A stretch of DNA of 64,000 bases. Source: JBQLZQ01 sp052168355. GTDB lineage: Bacteria; Pseudomonadota; Alphaproteobacteria; DSM-16000; Inquilinaceae. The stretch spans positions 62,001 to 126,000 of the forward strand of contig JBQLZQ010000070.1 of the NCBI GenBank assembly GCA_052168355.1. Direction: 5' to 3'. The translations under genes were made by a program, and so were the position numbers. Below, one piece after another: positions 1-10,516 of this stretch (position 1 is the stretch's first letter; each line of letters opens with the position of its first letter). The notes beneath the pieces are model-generated. The model worked only from the letters and a program-made list of their open reading frames with translations, had not been told where the DNA came from and searched no databases.

Positions 1-254
1 ACCTCCTTATGGAACAGATCGCTCATCGAGTTCACGAAGATCATGCGCGGTTTTTTCCAGCGCGATGGCTGGTGCAGACGTGACGGCCATAGCCGTAGGT
101 CGAATCCCTGTTCATAAGGATGGCCCTCGATGCCGCGCCACCGCTCCGCGAACCTAAACGCATAGCAGTTGTCGCACCCTGGACCGATCTTCGTGCAACC
201 GGTCACGGGATTCCAGGTGGCGTCAGTCCACTCAATTTCCGATGTTTGTCCCAT
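1..254 (-). CDS. DUF5131 (phage Gp37/Gp68-like) protein, partial
   Basis: Only the first 84 codons lie in the window; the gene runs off the left edge. The ATG at 254 has a Shine-Dalgarno-like AAGGGG six bases upstream. The N-terminus reads MGQTSEIEWTDATWNPVTGC and continues into a cluster of three cysteines (C-x6-C-x2-C, residues 20-30: GCTKIGPGCDNCYA), which is the signature of DUF5131. Members are often found beside a 'three-Cys-motif partner' protein (TcmP); their biochemical role is unsettled and the cysteine cluster suggests an iron-sulphur or radical-SAM-like site. The gene lies 76 bp downstream of the hydantoinase on the same strand, but a LexA-like box sits in that gap, so I infer its own DNA-damage-controlled promoter. 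The family call is firm; the function is not. Confidence 0.85.
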   Translation of the reverse strand, partial: MGQTSEIEWTDATWNPVTGCTKIGPGCDNCYAFRFAERWRGIEGHPYEQGFDLRLWPSRLHQPSRWKKPRMIFVNSMSDLFHKE

Positions 255-296
255 GCTCCACCCCTTTGCCGCCCAGCTTACACTACAATCCAAAAA

Positions 297-311
297 GAAC
301 AAATAGAGAAC
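297..311 (-). promoter_or_regulatory. LexA-like SOS box before the DUF5131 gene
   Basis: GAAC-N7-GAAC (GAACAAATAGAGAAC), the direct-repeat form of the alphaproteobacterial LexA operator (GTTC-N7-GTTC on the other strand). It ends 43 bp upstream of the DUF5131 start. Read leftward, it overlaps a possible -35 TTGTTC with TAAGCT 16 bp further on. A nearly identical element is found at 9791-9805. LexA binding is inferred. Confidence 0.65.
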
Positions 312-330
312 ATACCTGCTGATCGTCGCC

Positions 331-3300
331 TCACCCCTTCCCATACCCCCCGCCGCCCGGCGTTTCGACCACGAACACGTCGCCGGCGCGCATCTCCGCC
401 TTGTCGGTGCTGCCTAGGACCTCGACCGTGCCGTCGGCGCGTTCCACCCAGGTTTTGCCCACCTTGCCCGGCTGCCCGCCCTGAAGGCCGAAGGGCGGCA
501 CCTGGCGGTGGTTGGCCAGGATGGCGGCGGTCATGGGCCGGCGGAAGCGGATGCGGCGGATCGCGCCGTCGCCGCCCCGGTGGCGGCCGCCGCCGCCGCT
601 GCCCCTTCGGATGGCGAAGCGGTCGACCAGGACGGGAAAGCGCAGCTCCAGCACCTCCGGGTCGGTCAGGCGGGAATTGGTCATGTGGGTGTGCACGGCG
701 GATTCGCCGTCGAAATCCGGCCCCGCCCCGGCGCCGCCGCAGATGGTTTCGTAATACTGGTAGGCGTCGTCGCCGAAGGTGAAGTTGTTCATGGTCCCCT
801 GCGCGGCGGCCAGCACCCCCAGCGCGCCGTAGAGGGCGTTGGTCACCACCTGGGAGACCTCGACATTGCCGGCGACCACGGCGGCCGGCGGGTCGGGGTT
901 GAGCATGCTGCCGGCCGGCACCGCGATGTCGATCGGCTCCAGGCAGCCGTCGTTGAGCGGGATGTCGTCGTCGACCAGCGTGCGGAAGACATAGAGCACG
1001 GCGGCCCGGACCACCGCCTCCGGGGCGTTGAAATTGTTGTCCTGCCGGGGCGAGGACCCGGCGAAATCGACCGTGGCGCGGCGGGCCTTCCGGTCGATCT
1101 GGATATCGACCTTCACCTCGGCGCCGTTGTCGAGCGGCAGGGCGAAGGTTCCCGGCGTCAGCACGTCGATCACCCGGCGCACCTGTTCGGCCGCGTTGTC
1201 GCGGACATGGCCCATATAGGCGTGGACCACGTCCAGCCCGTAGAGCCCGACCATGCGGCGCAGTTCCGCCACCCCCATGGCGTTGGCCGCGATCTGGGCC
1301 TTCAGGTCGCCCATATTCTGGACGATGTTGCGGGCCGGGTAGCGGCCGCTTTTCAGCAGCGCCTCGGTCTCCGCCTCGCGGAACACGTCGCCCTCGACCA
1401 GCAGGAAGTCGTCGATCAGCACGCCCTCGTCCTCGATGGTGCGGCTGTCGGGCGGCATCGAGCCGGGGGTGGTGCCGCCGATATCGGCGTGGTGGCCGCG
1501 GCTGGCGACGAAGAACAGGAGGGTCGCGCCGCCGTCGTCGAACACCGGCGTCACCAGGGTCACGTCGGGCAGATGGGTGCCGCCGTGATAGGGGTCGTTG
1601 AGCATGACCACGTCGCCGGGCTTGAGCCGCCCGGCCCGCTCGGCCAGAACGTGGCGGACGCTGACCCCCATGGAGCCCAGATGTACCGGCATGTGCGGCG
1701 CATTGGCGACCAGCCGCCCCTGCCCGTCGAAAACGGCGCAGGAAAAATCGAGCCTCTCCTTGATGTTGACCGAATAGGCGGTGTTCTGCAGCACCACGCC
1801 CATCTGCTCGGCGATCGACATGAACAGGTTGTTGAACACCTCCAGCATCACCGGGTCGGCGCCGGTGCCCACCGCCAGCCGGCCGGGGCGCGCCGCAACC
1901 CGGTCCAGCACCAGGGCGCCGCCGGGACGCACCGCCGCCCGCCAGCCCGGTTCCACCAGGGTCGTGGCGTTGGCCTCCCGCAGGATCGCCGGGCCGTCCA
2001 CCGCCTGGCCGGCAATGAGCGCGTCGCGGTCATGGACCGGCGTCGGGCGCAGGGCCCCATCCATGTAGGTTTCCACCGTCGCCAGGGGTTCGGGCGCGCC
2101 CGGCGTTTCGCCGGCCGCCGCGCCGTCCGGCGCCGCGTCGTCCAGGACCAGACCGCCGCCGACCAGCTCCACCGCCACGGCGCCGACGATCAGCCCCTTG
2201 CCCGGCATGACGAAGCCGAAGCGGGACCGGTGCGCCGCCTCGAACGCGGCGGCGACGGCGGCGGCGTCGCCCATCTCCACCACCAGGGCGGAATCGGTGC
2301 CGGCATAGCGGACATGCAGGCGGCGGATCTCGCGGAACGTGTCCAGCCCCTGGGCCCGCATTTCCGCCGCCGCGTCCCCCGCCAAACGGTCGAGCGCGGA
2401 TGCCGCCGCCGTCAGGCCGGCATCGTCCAGGTCCGCCTCGATCGAGGTTTCGCGCAGGGCCCGCACATCGGCCAGCCCCATGCCATAGGCCGACAGGACC
2501 CCGGCGAAGGGGTGGATCAGAACCTTTGTCATGCCCAGCGCGTCGGCCACCAGACAGGCATGCTGACCGCCCGCGCCGCCGAAGCTGACCAGGGTGTAGG
2601 CGGTGACGTCGTGGCCGCGCTGAACCGAGATCTGCTTGATGGCATTGGCCATGTTGTCGACGGCGATGCGCAGGAACCCGTCGGCCACCTCGACCGGGGC
2701 GCGGGTGTCGCCGGTGGCCTCGGCGATCTCCGCCGTCAGCCGCTCGAAGGCGCGGGCCACGGCCTCGCGGTCCAGCCGCTCGTCGCCGCCGGGGCCGAAC
2801 AGGGCGGGAAAAAAGTCCGGCTGCAGCTTGCCCAGCATGACGTTGCAGTCGGTCACCGTCAGCGGTCCGCCGCGCCGGTAGCAGGCCGGCCCCGGATCGG
2901 CCCCGGCGCTGTCCGGCCCGACCCGGTAGCGGGTGCCGTCGAACCGGCACAGGGAGCCGCCGCCGGCCGCCACGGTGTGGATCTGCATCATCGGCGCGCG
3001 CATCCGCACCCCCGCCACCTCGGTCTCCAGGGTGCGTTCGTAGGCGCCGGCGTAATGGGTGACGTCGGTCGACGTGCCGCCCATGTCGAAGCCGATGATG
3101 CGGTCGAACCCCGCCGTCTCGGCCACCCGGACGGCGCCGACGATGCCGCCGGCCGGACCCGACAGGATGCTGTCCTTGCCCTGGAACAGATGGGCGTCGG
3201 TCAGCCCGCCGTTGGACTGCATGAACATCAGCCGCACATCGCCCAACGCGCCCGCCACCCGGTCGACATAGCGGCGCAGGATGGGCGACAGATAGGCGTC

Positions 3301-3963
3301 GACCACGGCGGTGTCGCCGCGCCCGACCAGCTTGATCAGCGGGCTGACGGCGTGGGAGGCGGAAATCTGGGTAAAGCCGATGTCGCCCGCCAGATCGGCC
3401 ACCGCCGCCTCGTGCGCCGGATAGCGGTAGCCGTGCATGAAGACGATGGCGCAGGCGCGGATGCCGTCGTCGAAGGCGGCCTGGAGACCGGCGCGGGCGG
3501 CGTCGCGGTCGAGCGGCGTCAGCTCCTCGCCCTCGGCGGTCACGCGTCCCGGCACCTCGATCACCCGTTCGTACAGCAGTGTCGGCAGCTTTATCTGGCG
3601 GTCGAACAGGCGCGGCCTCGCCTGGTAGGCGATGCGCAACTGGTCGCCCAGCCCGTCGGTGATGACCAGTGCGGTCCGTTCGCCCTTGCGCTCCAGCAGG
3701 GCGTTTGTGGCGACGGTGGTGCCCATCTTGACCGCGTCGATGCGGTCGGCCGGGATCGCCGCCCCCGGCGCCACGTCCAAAAGGTCGCGGATCGCCTGCA
3801 GCGCCGCGTCGTCGTAGCGGCCAGGGTTTTCCGACAGCAGCTTGTGGGTGACCAGCCGCCCGTCGGGCCGCCGCGCCACCACGTCGGTGAAGGTGCCGCC
3901 CCGGTCGATCCAGAACTGCCAGCCGGAATGGGTCGGGGGCGCGTTTGACGAGTCCGTGTTCAT
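331..3963 (-). CDS. Hydantoinase/5-oxoprolinase family protein (HyuA-HyuB fusion)
   Basis: A 1210-residue protein of the ATP-dependent 5-oxoprolinase/hydantoinase class, which opens cyclic imides or lactams such as 5-oxoproline to glutamate. The N-terminal half is HyuA-like: an ATPase-fold phosphate motif DRGGTFTDV at about 20-28 and GFDMGGTSTD at 291-300. The C-terminal half, from about residue 700, is HyuB-like with the glycine-rich ending PGGGGYGKG. Length and the single-chain A-B fusion match eukaryotic-type 5-oxoprolinases (about 1200-1290 residues). The ATG at 3963 gives the expected N-terminus. It is divergent from the co-chaperone gene across 146 bp. Whether the substrate is 5-oxoproline or a hydantoin cannot be told from sequence. 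Confidence 0.9.
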   Translation of the reverse strand: MNTDSSNAPPTHSGWQFWIDRGGTFTDVVARRPDGRLVTHKLLSENPGRYDDAALQAIRDLLDVAPGAAIPADRIDAVKMGTTVATNALLERKGERTALVITDGLGDQLRIAYQARPRLFDRQIKLPTLLYERVIEVPGRVTAEGEELTPLDRDAARAGLQAAFDDGIRACAIVFMHGYRYPAHEAAVADLAGDIGFTQISASHAVSPLIKLVGRGDTAVVDAYLSPILRRYVDRVAGALGDVRLMFMQSNGGLTDAHLFQGKDSILSGPAGGIVGAVRVAETAGFDRIIGFDMGGTSTDVTHYAGAYERTLETEVAGVRMRAPMMQIHTVAAGGGSLCRFDGTRYRVGPDSAGADPGPACYRRGGPLTVTDCNVMLGKLQPDFFPALFGPGGDERLDREAVARAFERLTAEIAEATGDTRAPVEVADGFLRIAVDNMANAIKQISVQRGHDVTAYTLVSFGGAGGQHACLVADALGMTKVLIHPFAGVLSAYGMGLADVRALRETSIEADLDDAGLTAAASALDRLAGDAAAEMRAQGLDTFREIRRLHVRYAGTDSALVVEMGDAAAVAAAFEAAHRSRFGFVMPGKGLIVGAVAVELVGGGLVLDDAAPDGAAAGETPGAPEPLATVETYMDGALRPTPVHDRDALIAGQAVDGPAILREANATTLVEPGWRAAVRPGGALVLDRVAARPGRLAVGTGADPVMLEVFNNLFMSIAEQMGVVLQNTAYSVNIKERLDFSCAVFDGQGRLVANAPHMPVHLGSMGVSVRHVLAERAGRLKPGDVVMLNDPYHGGTHLPDVTLVTPVFDDGGATLLFFVASRGHHADIGGTTPGSMPPDSRTIEDEGVLIDDFLLVEGDVFREAETEALLKSGRYPARNIVQNMGDLKAQIAANAMGVAELRRMVGLYGLDVVHAYMGHVRDNAAEQVRRVIDVLTPGTFALPLDNGAEVKVDIQIDRKARRATVDFAGSSPRQDNNFNAPEAVVRAAVLYVFRTLVDDDIPLNDGCLEPIDIAVPAGSMLNPDPPAAVVAGNVEVSQVVTNALYGALGVLAAAQGTMNNFTFGDDAYQYYETICGGAGAGPDFDGESAVHTHMTNSRLTDPEVLELRFPVLVDRFAIRRGSGGGGRHRGGDGAIRRIRFRRPMTAAILANHRQVPPFGLQGGQPGKVGKTWVERADGTVEVLGSTDKAEMRAGDVFVVETPGGGGYGKG

Positions 3964-4109
3964 CGCGGGTTAGTGACCGTCCCCGAGACCAAAGGTCAAC
4001 GGCAAAGTAAGCGGCGCGGGTCGGTCACATAGACATCTACGGGCGAGTGTGCGATCCATCGGGGCATCGCCGTCCTGTTCCGTTTCGGATCGTTTCGCAT
4101 CGCAACGCC

Positions 4110-4844
4110 ATGAGTATCTGGGGAAAACTTGTCGGCGGCGCCGCCGGCTTTGCGCTGGGCGGGCCCCTGGGCGCGCTGATCGGCGCGGCCGCCGGCCATG
4201 CCGTCGACAAGATCGCCGCCAACGTCGTCGCCGTCGAGGCGGGCGACAACACCAAGGCGCTGGCCTTCACCATCGCCGTCATCGCGCTGGGCGCCAAGAT
4301 GGCCAAGGCCGACGGCACCGTCACCCGCGACGAGGTGGCGGCGTTCAAGCAGGTGTTCCACGTGCCGCCGGAGGAAACGCGGAATGTCGGCCGCATCTTC
4401 AATCTGGCGCGCCGCGACTCCCAGGGGTTCGAGCCCTATGCCCGCCAGGTGGCGTCCATGTTCGCCGACCGTCCCGAGGTGCTGGAGGAACTGCTGGCCT
4501 GCCTGTTCCACATCGCCAAGGCCGATGGCGAGATCCACGACCGGGAGCTTGAGTTCCTGCGATCCGTCGGCGCCATCTTCGGGTTCGATGACGCGCGGTT
4601 CGCCAGCATCCGCGACGCCGAGATCGGGCCGGACGCCGCCGACCCCTATCATATCCTGGGCGTCACGCGGGAGGCCGACGACGACGCGATCAAGGCGGCC
4701 TATCGAAAGCTGATCCGGGAACACCATCCCGACCGGCTGATCGCCGCCGGCATGCCCGAGGAATTCGTCGGCATCGCCACGGAGCGGATGGCCAACGTCA
4801 ATGTCGCCTACGACAAGATCCGCCGCGAGCGCGGACTGACCTGA
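4110..4844 (+). CDS. DjlA-like co-chaperone with TerB and C-terminal DnaJ domains
   Basis: A 244-residue protein. A glycine/alanine-rich hydrophobic N-terminus (about 5-33) could anchor it to the inner membrane as in DjlA. A TerB-like helical domain follows, with the paired acidic motifs AKADGTVTRDE (65-75) and AKADGEIHDRE (136-146). A C-terminal J domain begins DPYHILGV with the catalytic HPD at 206-208, which stimulates DnaK ATP hydrolysis. I chose the ATG at 4110 because an in-frame upstream start at 4047 would add 21 residues unlike the family. The ABC-F gene starts 6 bp downstream, so the two are probably cotranscribed. Confidence 0.88.
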   Translation: MSIWGKLVGGAAGFALGGPLGALIGAAAGHAVDKIAANVVAVEAGDNTKALAFTIAVIALGAKMAKADGTVTRDEVAAFKQVFHVPPEETRNVGRIFNLARRDSQGFEPYARQVASMFADRPEVLEELLACLFHIAKADGEIHDRELEFLRSVGAIFGFDDARFASIRDAEIGPDAADPYHILGVTREADDDAIKAAYRKLIREHHPDRLIAAGMPEEFVGIATERMANVNVAYDKIRRERGLT

Positions 4845-4850
4845 AAATCC

Positions 4851-6682
<1,832 letters not shown>

Positions 6683-6686
<4 letters not shown>

Positions 6687-7540
6687 ACCGGCGCGACACG
6701 CTGCTGATGATGATCGTCGTCGTCTTCTGGGGCGGCAATTTCGCGGTATCCAAGGCGGGGCTGGTCGACTTCCCGCCGATCCTGTTCATCGCCCTGCGCT
6801 TTGTCCTGGTCGCCGCGCTGCTGGTGCCCCTGGTCCCCATCCCCCGCGCCCGCCTGCCGGCCCTGCTGGGCCTGTCGGTGACCCTGGGCCTGTTCCATTT
6901 CTCGCTGATGTTCACCGGCCTCAAGGCGGTCGACGCCTCGGTGGCCGCCATCGCCATCCAGGTCCAGGTGCCGTTCGCGGCGTTGCTGGGCGCGATGTTC
7001 TTCAAGGAGCGCCTGACCCGCCAAAAGGCCGTCGGCATGGCCGTGGCCATCGCCGGCGTGGCGATCCTGGCCGGCGGACCCGACGCGGACTCGGCGCTGT
7101 GGGCCGTCGGGCTGATCGTGGCCGCGGCCCTGGTGTGGACCGTGGCCAACATCCAGATGAAAAGCCTGGTCGATCTCGACGGTTTCGCCCTGAATGGCTG
7201 GATGGCGCTGTTCGCGGCCCCCCAGCTTGCCCTGGCGTCCCTGGTTCTGGAGAGCGGGCAATGGCGGGCCATCCAGTCCGCGTCCCTGATGACGTGGAGC
7301 GCCATCGTCTATCAGGCGGTGATCGTGGTGATCCTGTGCTACGGCATCTGGTACGCGCTGCTGCGGCGCCATTCGGTGGCCAGGGTCATTCCCTATACGC
7401 TGCTGGTTCCCGTGTTCGGGGTCCTGTCGGGGGTCGTGTTCCTGGGCGACCGGATCACCCTGAGCCTGATCGCCGGCGGCCTGGCCACCATCGCCGGCGT
7501 CGCCATCATCAACCTGCAGCGGCTGCCGCTCGGTCGCTGA
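6683..7540 (+). CDS. EamA/DMT-family transporter
   Basis: A 285-residue inner-membrane protein with about ten hydrophobic segments arranged as two EamA repeats, starting RRDTLLMMIVVVFWGGNFAV; the WGGNF stretch is typical of the drug/metabolite transporter superfamily. It probably exports amino acids or other metabolites; the substrate is unknown. The GTG at 6683 overlaps the upstream TGA as GTGA and gives the usual family N-terminus, so longer in-frame readings were discarded. It converges with the pirin gene across 19 bp. Confidence 0.85.
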
Positions 7541-7559
7541 GCCGACCTGCCCGGCGGCT

Positions 7560-8486
7560 TCATTTGTCGGGCAGCGGAATGAACTCCGTCTCTCCGGGAA
7601 CCGGTGGAAAGCGACCCTCGGCCCAGTCGCGCTTGCCCCGATCGATCCGCGCTTGCGTGCTGGAGACAAAATTCCACCAGATGTGCCGCTTGCCGTCGAG
7701 AGGGGCGCCGCCCAGCAGCATCATCCGGCTGGGACCGAGCGCCACGGCCCGGGCCGGCCTGTCGGGCGCCAGAACCGCCATGGTCCCGGCCTCGACCCGC
7801 AGGCCGCCGATTTCCGCCGCGCCCGAGACCACATAGACCGCCCGCTCCCGGTCGCCGTCGGGCTGGGTCACGGAAGCGCCGTCCTCCGCCTCGACATCCA
7901 GGTAGAACAGGTCGGACTGGGTGATCACCGGCGAGCGCCGGCCGAAGGCGGTGCCGGCGATCAGCCGCATCCGAACCCCTTCGCCCGCCTCCGCGCCGTC
8001 GATGACCGGCAGCGTATCGGCGGCGTGATGATGGAATTCGGGGTCCGTCTCCTCCCGATCCCGCGGCAGGGCGACCCAGGACTGGATGCCGTGCAAACGC
8101 CGGCGGGTCGCCTGGACCTCGGGCGCGGTGCGTTCGGAATGGACGATGCCGCGCCCGGCCACCATCCAGTTGACCGCGCCGGGCCGGATCGGCAGGTCCG
8201 ACCCCAGGCTGTCGCGGTGCAGGATCTCGCCCTCGAACAGGTAGGTCACCGTCGCCAACCCGATATGGGGATGCGGCCGCACATCGATGCCCGGCTGTCC
8301 GGCGTCGAAATCGGCCGGTCCCATCTCGTCGAAAAAGATGAAGGGGCCGACCGTTCGCCGGCGCGGCGACGGCAGCACCCGGCGCACCGAAAACCCGCCC
8401 AAATCGCGGGGCCGCCCCTCGATGATCAGATCCACCGCGCCGCCGCCATCGGCGCAGACCGGCGTTTCGGTTTTGGTCCAGCTCAT
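7560..8486 (-). CDS. Pirin family protein
   Basis: A 308-residue bicupin. The metal-binding set of pirins is present: HPHIG (H72, H74) and HSE (H116, E118). The expected order GPFIFFDEMGPADF, then HPHIGLATVTYLFEGE, then GRGIVHSE is intact. Some bacterial pirins have quercetin 2,3-dioxygenase activity and others modulate metabolic enzymes; the role here cannot be chosen from sequence. The start ATG at 8486 faces the rnpB promoter region, so the 120 bp between them holds divergent promoters. Confidence 0.9.
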   Translation of the reverse strand: MSWTKTETPVCADGGGAVDLIIEGRPRDLGGFSVRRVLPSPRRRTVGPFIFFDEMGPADFDAGQPGIDVRPHPHIGLATVTYLFEGEILHRDSLGSDLPIRPGAVNWMVAGRGIVHSERTAPEVQATRRRLHGIQSWVALPRDREETDPEFHHHAADTLPVIDGAEAGEGVRMRLIAGTAFGRRSPVITQSDLFYLDVEAEDGASVTQPDGDRERAVYVVSGAAEIGGLRVEAGTMAVLAPDRPARAVALGPSRMMLLGGAPLDGKRHIWWNFVSSTQARIDRGKRDWAEGRFPPVPGETEFIPLPDK

Positions 8487-8572
8487 CGGCCCCTCCCGAC
8501 CTTGCGTTTACGTCTCCGAGACTTTGGCAAAGGCCGGTGCCGGTCCGCAAGGGCACGACCGGCATCTCCGTC

Positions 8573-8601
8573 TTGCGGGCCGGGCCGACGCCCCCTACCT
8601 T
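8573..8601 (+). promoter_or_regulatory. Probable sigma-70 promoter of rnpB
   Basis: TTGCGG (8573-8578), 17 bp, then TACCTT (8596-8601). The predicted start about seven bases downstream falls at 8608, exactly where the RNase P RNA P1 helix begins. Confidence 0.65.
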
Positions 8602-8607
8602 TGCCGG

Positions 8608-9010
<403 letters not shown>

Positions 9011-9163
9011 GCTCGTCTCGATCGGTTTCAACGGCGCCATCGACAACAGTCAACGCGACGGATCCGGCGTCCCGCGCAAGGCCGGGCGTCGGCGCGTTCT
9101 GCGACCGCGTCGCCAGCACGTCACACCGCTTCCGCCGTTGCGAGCCGGCCCACAGGGCTGGCG

Positions 9164-9192
9164 TTGACGGCCTGTCGGGCGCGTGCTAATCC
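9164..9192 (+). promoter_or_regulatory. Candidate promoter upstream of the first mraZ
   Basis: TTGACG at 9164-9169 with TAATCC at 9187-9192 (17 bp spacing), about 80 bp before the mraZ start. The rest of 9011-9271 shows no gene and no clear rnpB terminator. Confidence 0.35.
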
Positions 9193-9271
9193 ATTTTTCA
9201 CCCAATGAGAGGGGATAGGACCCGTTTTTTTCCGGAACGCAATTCGGAAAGAGACACAGCCGGGGGACTGT

Positions 9272-9727
9272 GTGGGCCATTTTCAGTCCAAGACGATCAA
9301 CAAGGTCGACAAGAAGGGGCGGGTCAGCATTCCGGCCGGTCTCCGCGCCGTCCTGGAAGATCTGAACGGCGGGGAAAAGCACCTTTCGCTCCGGGCCAAC
9401 GACGCGCTTGGCGCCATCGAGGGTTTCGCGAAGTCGGGCATGGACGATCTGTTCGCCCGGTTGGGCGGCGACGATGCGACCCAGGAAGAACGGCTGGCCC
9501 TCGAACACTGGGTGTACGGTTTGACCGAGACCGTCCCGTACGATGCCGATGGCCGCGTGACCCTGCCACGGGACATGCTGACCATGGCAGAGATCGTCGA
9601 CGAGGCGCTGTTCATCGGCATGCGCGACTACTTCCTGATCTGGCAACCCAAGCGCTTTGCCCGACACGACGCCGAGATGCGCCGGATCGCCTCCGGTCTT
9701 GCCCTCCCCCGGACGCGCCCGTCATGA
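9272..9727 (+). CDS. mraZ: MraZ, transcriptional regulator of the dcw cluster (first copy)
   Basis: A 151-residue MraZ with both AbrB-like swapped-hairpin repeats: DKKGRVSIP at 13-21 and DADGRVTLP at 91-99, the DxxGR signature of the DNA-binding oligomer. MraZ normally represses the mraZ-headed division operon. The GTG start has GGGGG about six bases upstream and gives the usual N-terminus (GHFQSKTINKVDKKGR). It is followed by a second, different mraZ 339 bp downstream, which is unusual; single copies are the rule. It is probably transcribed from the promoter near 9164. Confidence 0.9.
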   Translation: MGHFQSKTINKVDKKGRVSIPAGLRAVLEDLNGGEKHLSLRANDALGAIEGFAKSGMDDLFARLGGDDATQEERLALEHWVYGLTETVPYDADGRVTLPRDMLTMAEIVDEALFIGMRDYFLIWQPKRFARHDAEMRRIASGLALPRTRPS

Positions 9728-10066
9728 CCGCACCCCGGAAGGCGTCGCCTGACCCGTCGGACGGGGTGTCAGGCCTTCGCCTCACCAAAAGAACATAAAA
9801 AGAACATACCGGAACCATCGATCTCTCGCATTTTATACATAGTCTCTTTTTGAACTGTTCTTCGGATGCATAGACACCAATACCTTTGTGAGGATCTTTG
9901 TCCTCGAAATGTCTTGATAGATCAGAATTTTAACCCGCAATTACGTTGACGACCCATGAAATACCGTGATATCCCATGAGTCACCATAGGATCCAGTTGG
10001 CGCATGACTTGGCGCGCCGCATCGACCTGGATCGACGAGGAAAGCGCTGGCGATATCGAGGCATGG
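9728..10066. other. AT-rich intergenic region between the two mraZ genes
   Basis: No supported gene. About 9780-9965 is clearly AT-richer than its surroundings. It holds GAAC motifs at 9791, 9802 and 9812 (the first two forming the LexA-like box), a perfect GAACTGTTC palindrome at 9852-9860, and a possible -10 TATACA at 9834-9839 without a convincing -35. From 10028, GG dinucleotides recur every 10 bp up to the second mraZ. It reads as a regulatory region for the downstream dcw genes. Confidence 0.5.
9791..9805. promoter_or_regulatory. LexA-like SOS box inside the dcw cluster
   Basis: GAACATAAAAAGAAC, a GAAC-N7-GAAC direct repeat. With flanks, it matches the element at 297-311 at 21 of 24 positions, including the shared left flank AAAA and right flank ATACC. 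A third GAAC follows at 9812 with a six-base gap. It lies 262 bp upstream of the second mraZ start. A role in SOS control of rsmH-ftsL-ftsI and following genes is inferred. Confidence 0.55.
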
Positions 10067-10516
10067 GTGATCCGGTTCACGTCCACGTACATCAACAAGG
10101 TCGACAAGAAGGGTCGGGTCAGCGTTCCCGCGCCTTTTCGCGACATGTTGATGCGCGACGGCGGGGCCGAGGCGCTGTTTCGGCCGCACCCGACGGACCC
10201 GGCGATCAACGGCTATTCCCAGTCCTGGCTGGATGCGGTGCAGGAGTTGATCGAGACGCTGCCGCCGGATTCGGCCGAGCGGGAGATGCTCGAGGAGCGC
10301 GAGTTCTCGACGCTCCGTCCCATCTCGCACGACGGCGAGGGCCGCATGATCCTGTCGAAGGACATGATGGAACGGGCCGGCATCACCGATCAGGCGAAAT
10401 TCGTCGGCAAGGGCCGCTATTTTCAGATCTGGGAACCGGCCCGGCACGACGCGCACCATCAGCGCATGATGGAGCTTTCGGCCGGCCTCGCCCTTCCCTC
10501 CGGCGGTCCGCGATGA
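10067..10516 (+). CDS. mraZ: MraZ, second tandem copy
   Basis: A 149-residue MraZ paralogue. Repeat 1 is canonical (DKKGRVSVP, 13-21). Repeat 2 is DGEGRMILS (89-97), with serine replacing the usual proline. I chose the GTG at 10067 because it has GAGG five bases upstream and yields the family N-terminus MIRFTSTYINKVDKKGR; an ATG at 10004 would add 21 unrelated residues. Its stop overlaps the rsmH start as ATGA, so this copy, not the first, is translationally tied to the dcw operon. Outside the two repeats the copies differ considerably, arguing against a recent duplication. Confidence 0.88.
   Translation: MIRFTSTYINKVDKKGRVSVPAPFRDMLMRDGGAEALFRPHPTDPAINGYSQSWLDAVQELIETLPPDSAEREMLEEREFSTLRPISHDGEGRMILSKDMMERAGITDQAKFVGKGRYFQIWEPARHDAHHQRMMELSAGLALPSGGPR

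Noticed and set aside
120..782. A 220-codon plus-strand open frame near the left end
   Set aside because: Antisense to the DUF5131 and hydantoinase genes and almost entirely Arg/Pro/Gly in its second half.
508..3948. A 1146-codon open frame on the plus strand
   Set aside because: It is fully antisense to the hydantoinase gene, is His/Gly/Arg-rich and has no recognisable domain; a product of high GC content.
9812..9860. Further LexA-like sites (third GAAC at 9812; GAACTGTTC at 9852-9860)
   Set aside because: The third GAAC has a six-base rather than seven-base gap, and the palindrome is an inverted rather than direct repeat, so neither fits the operator form; mentioned only as context.
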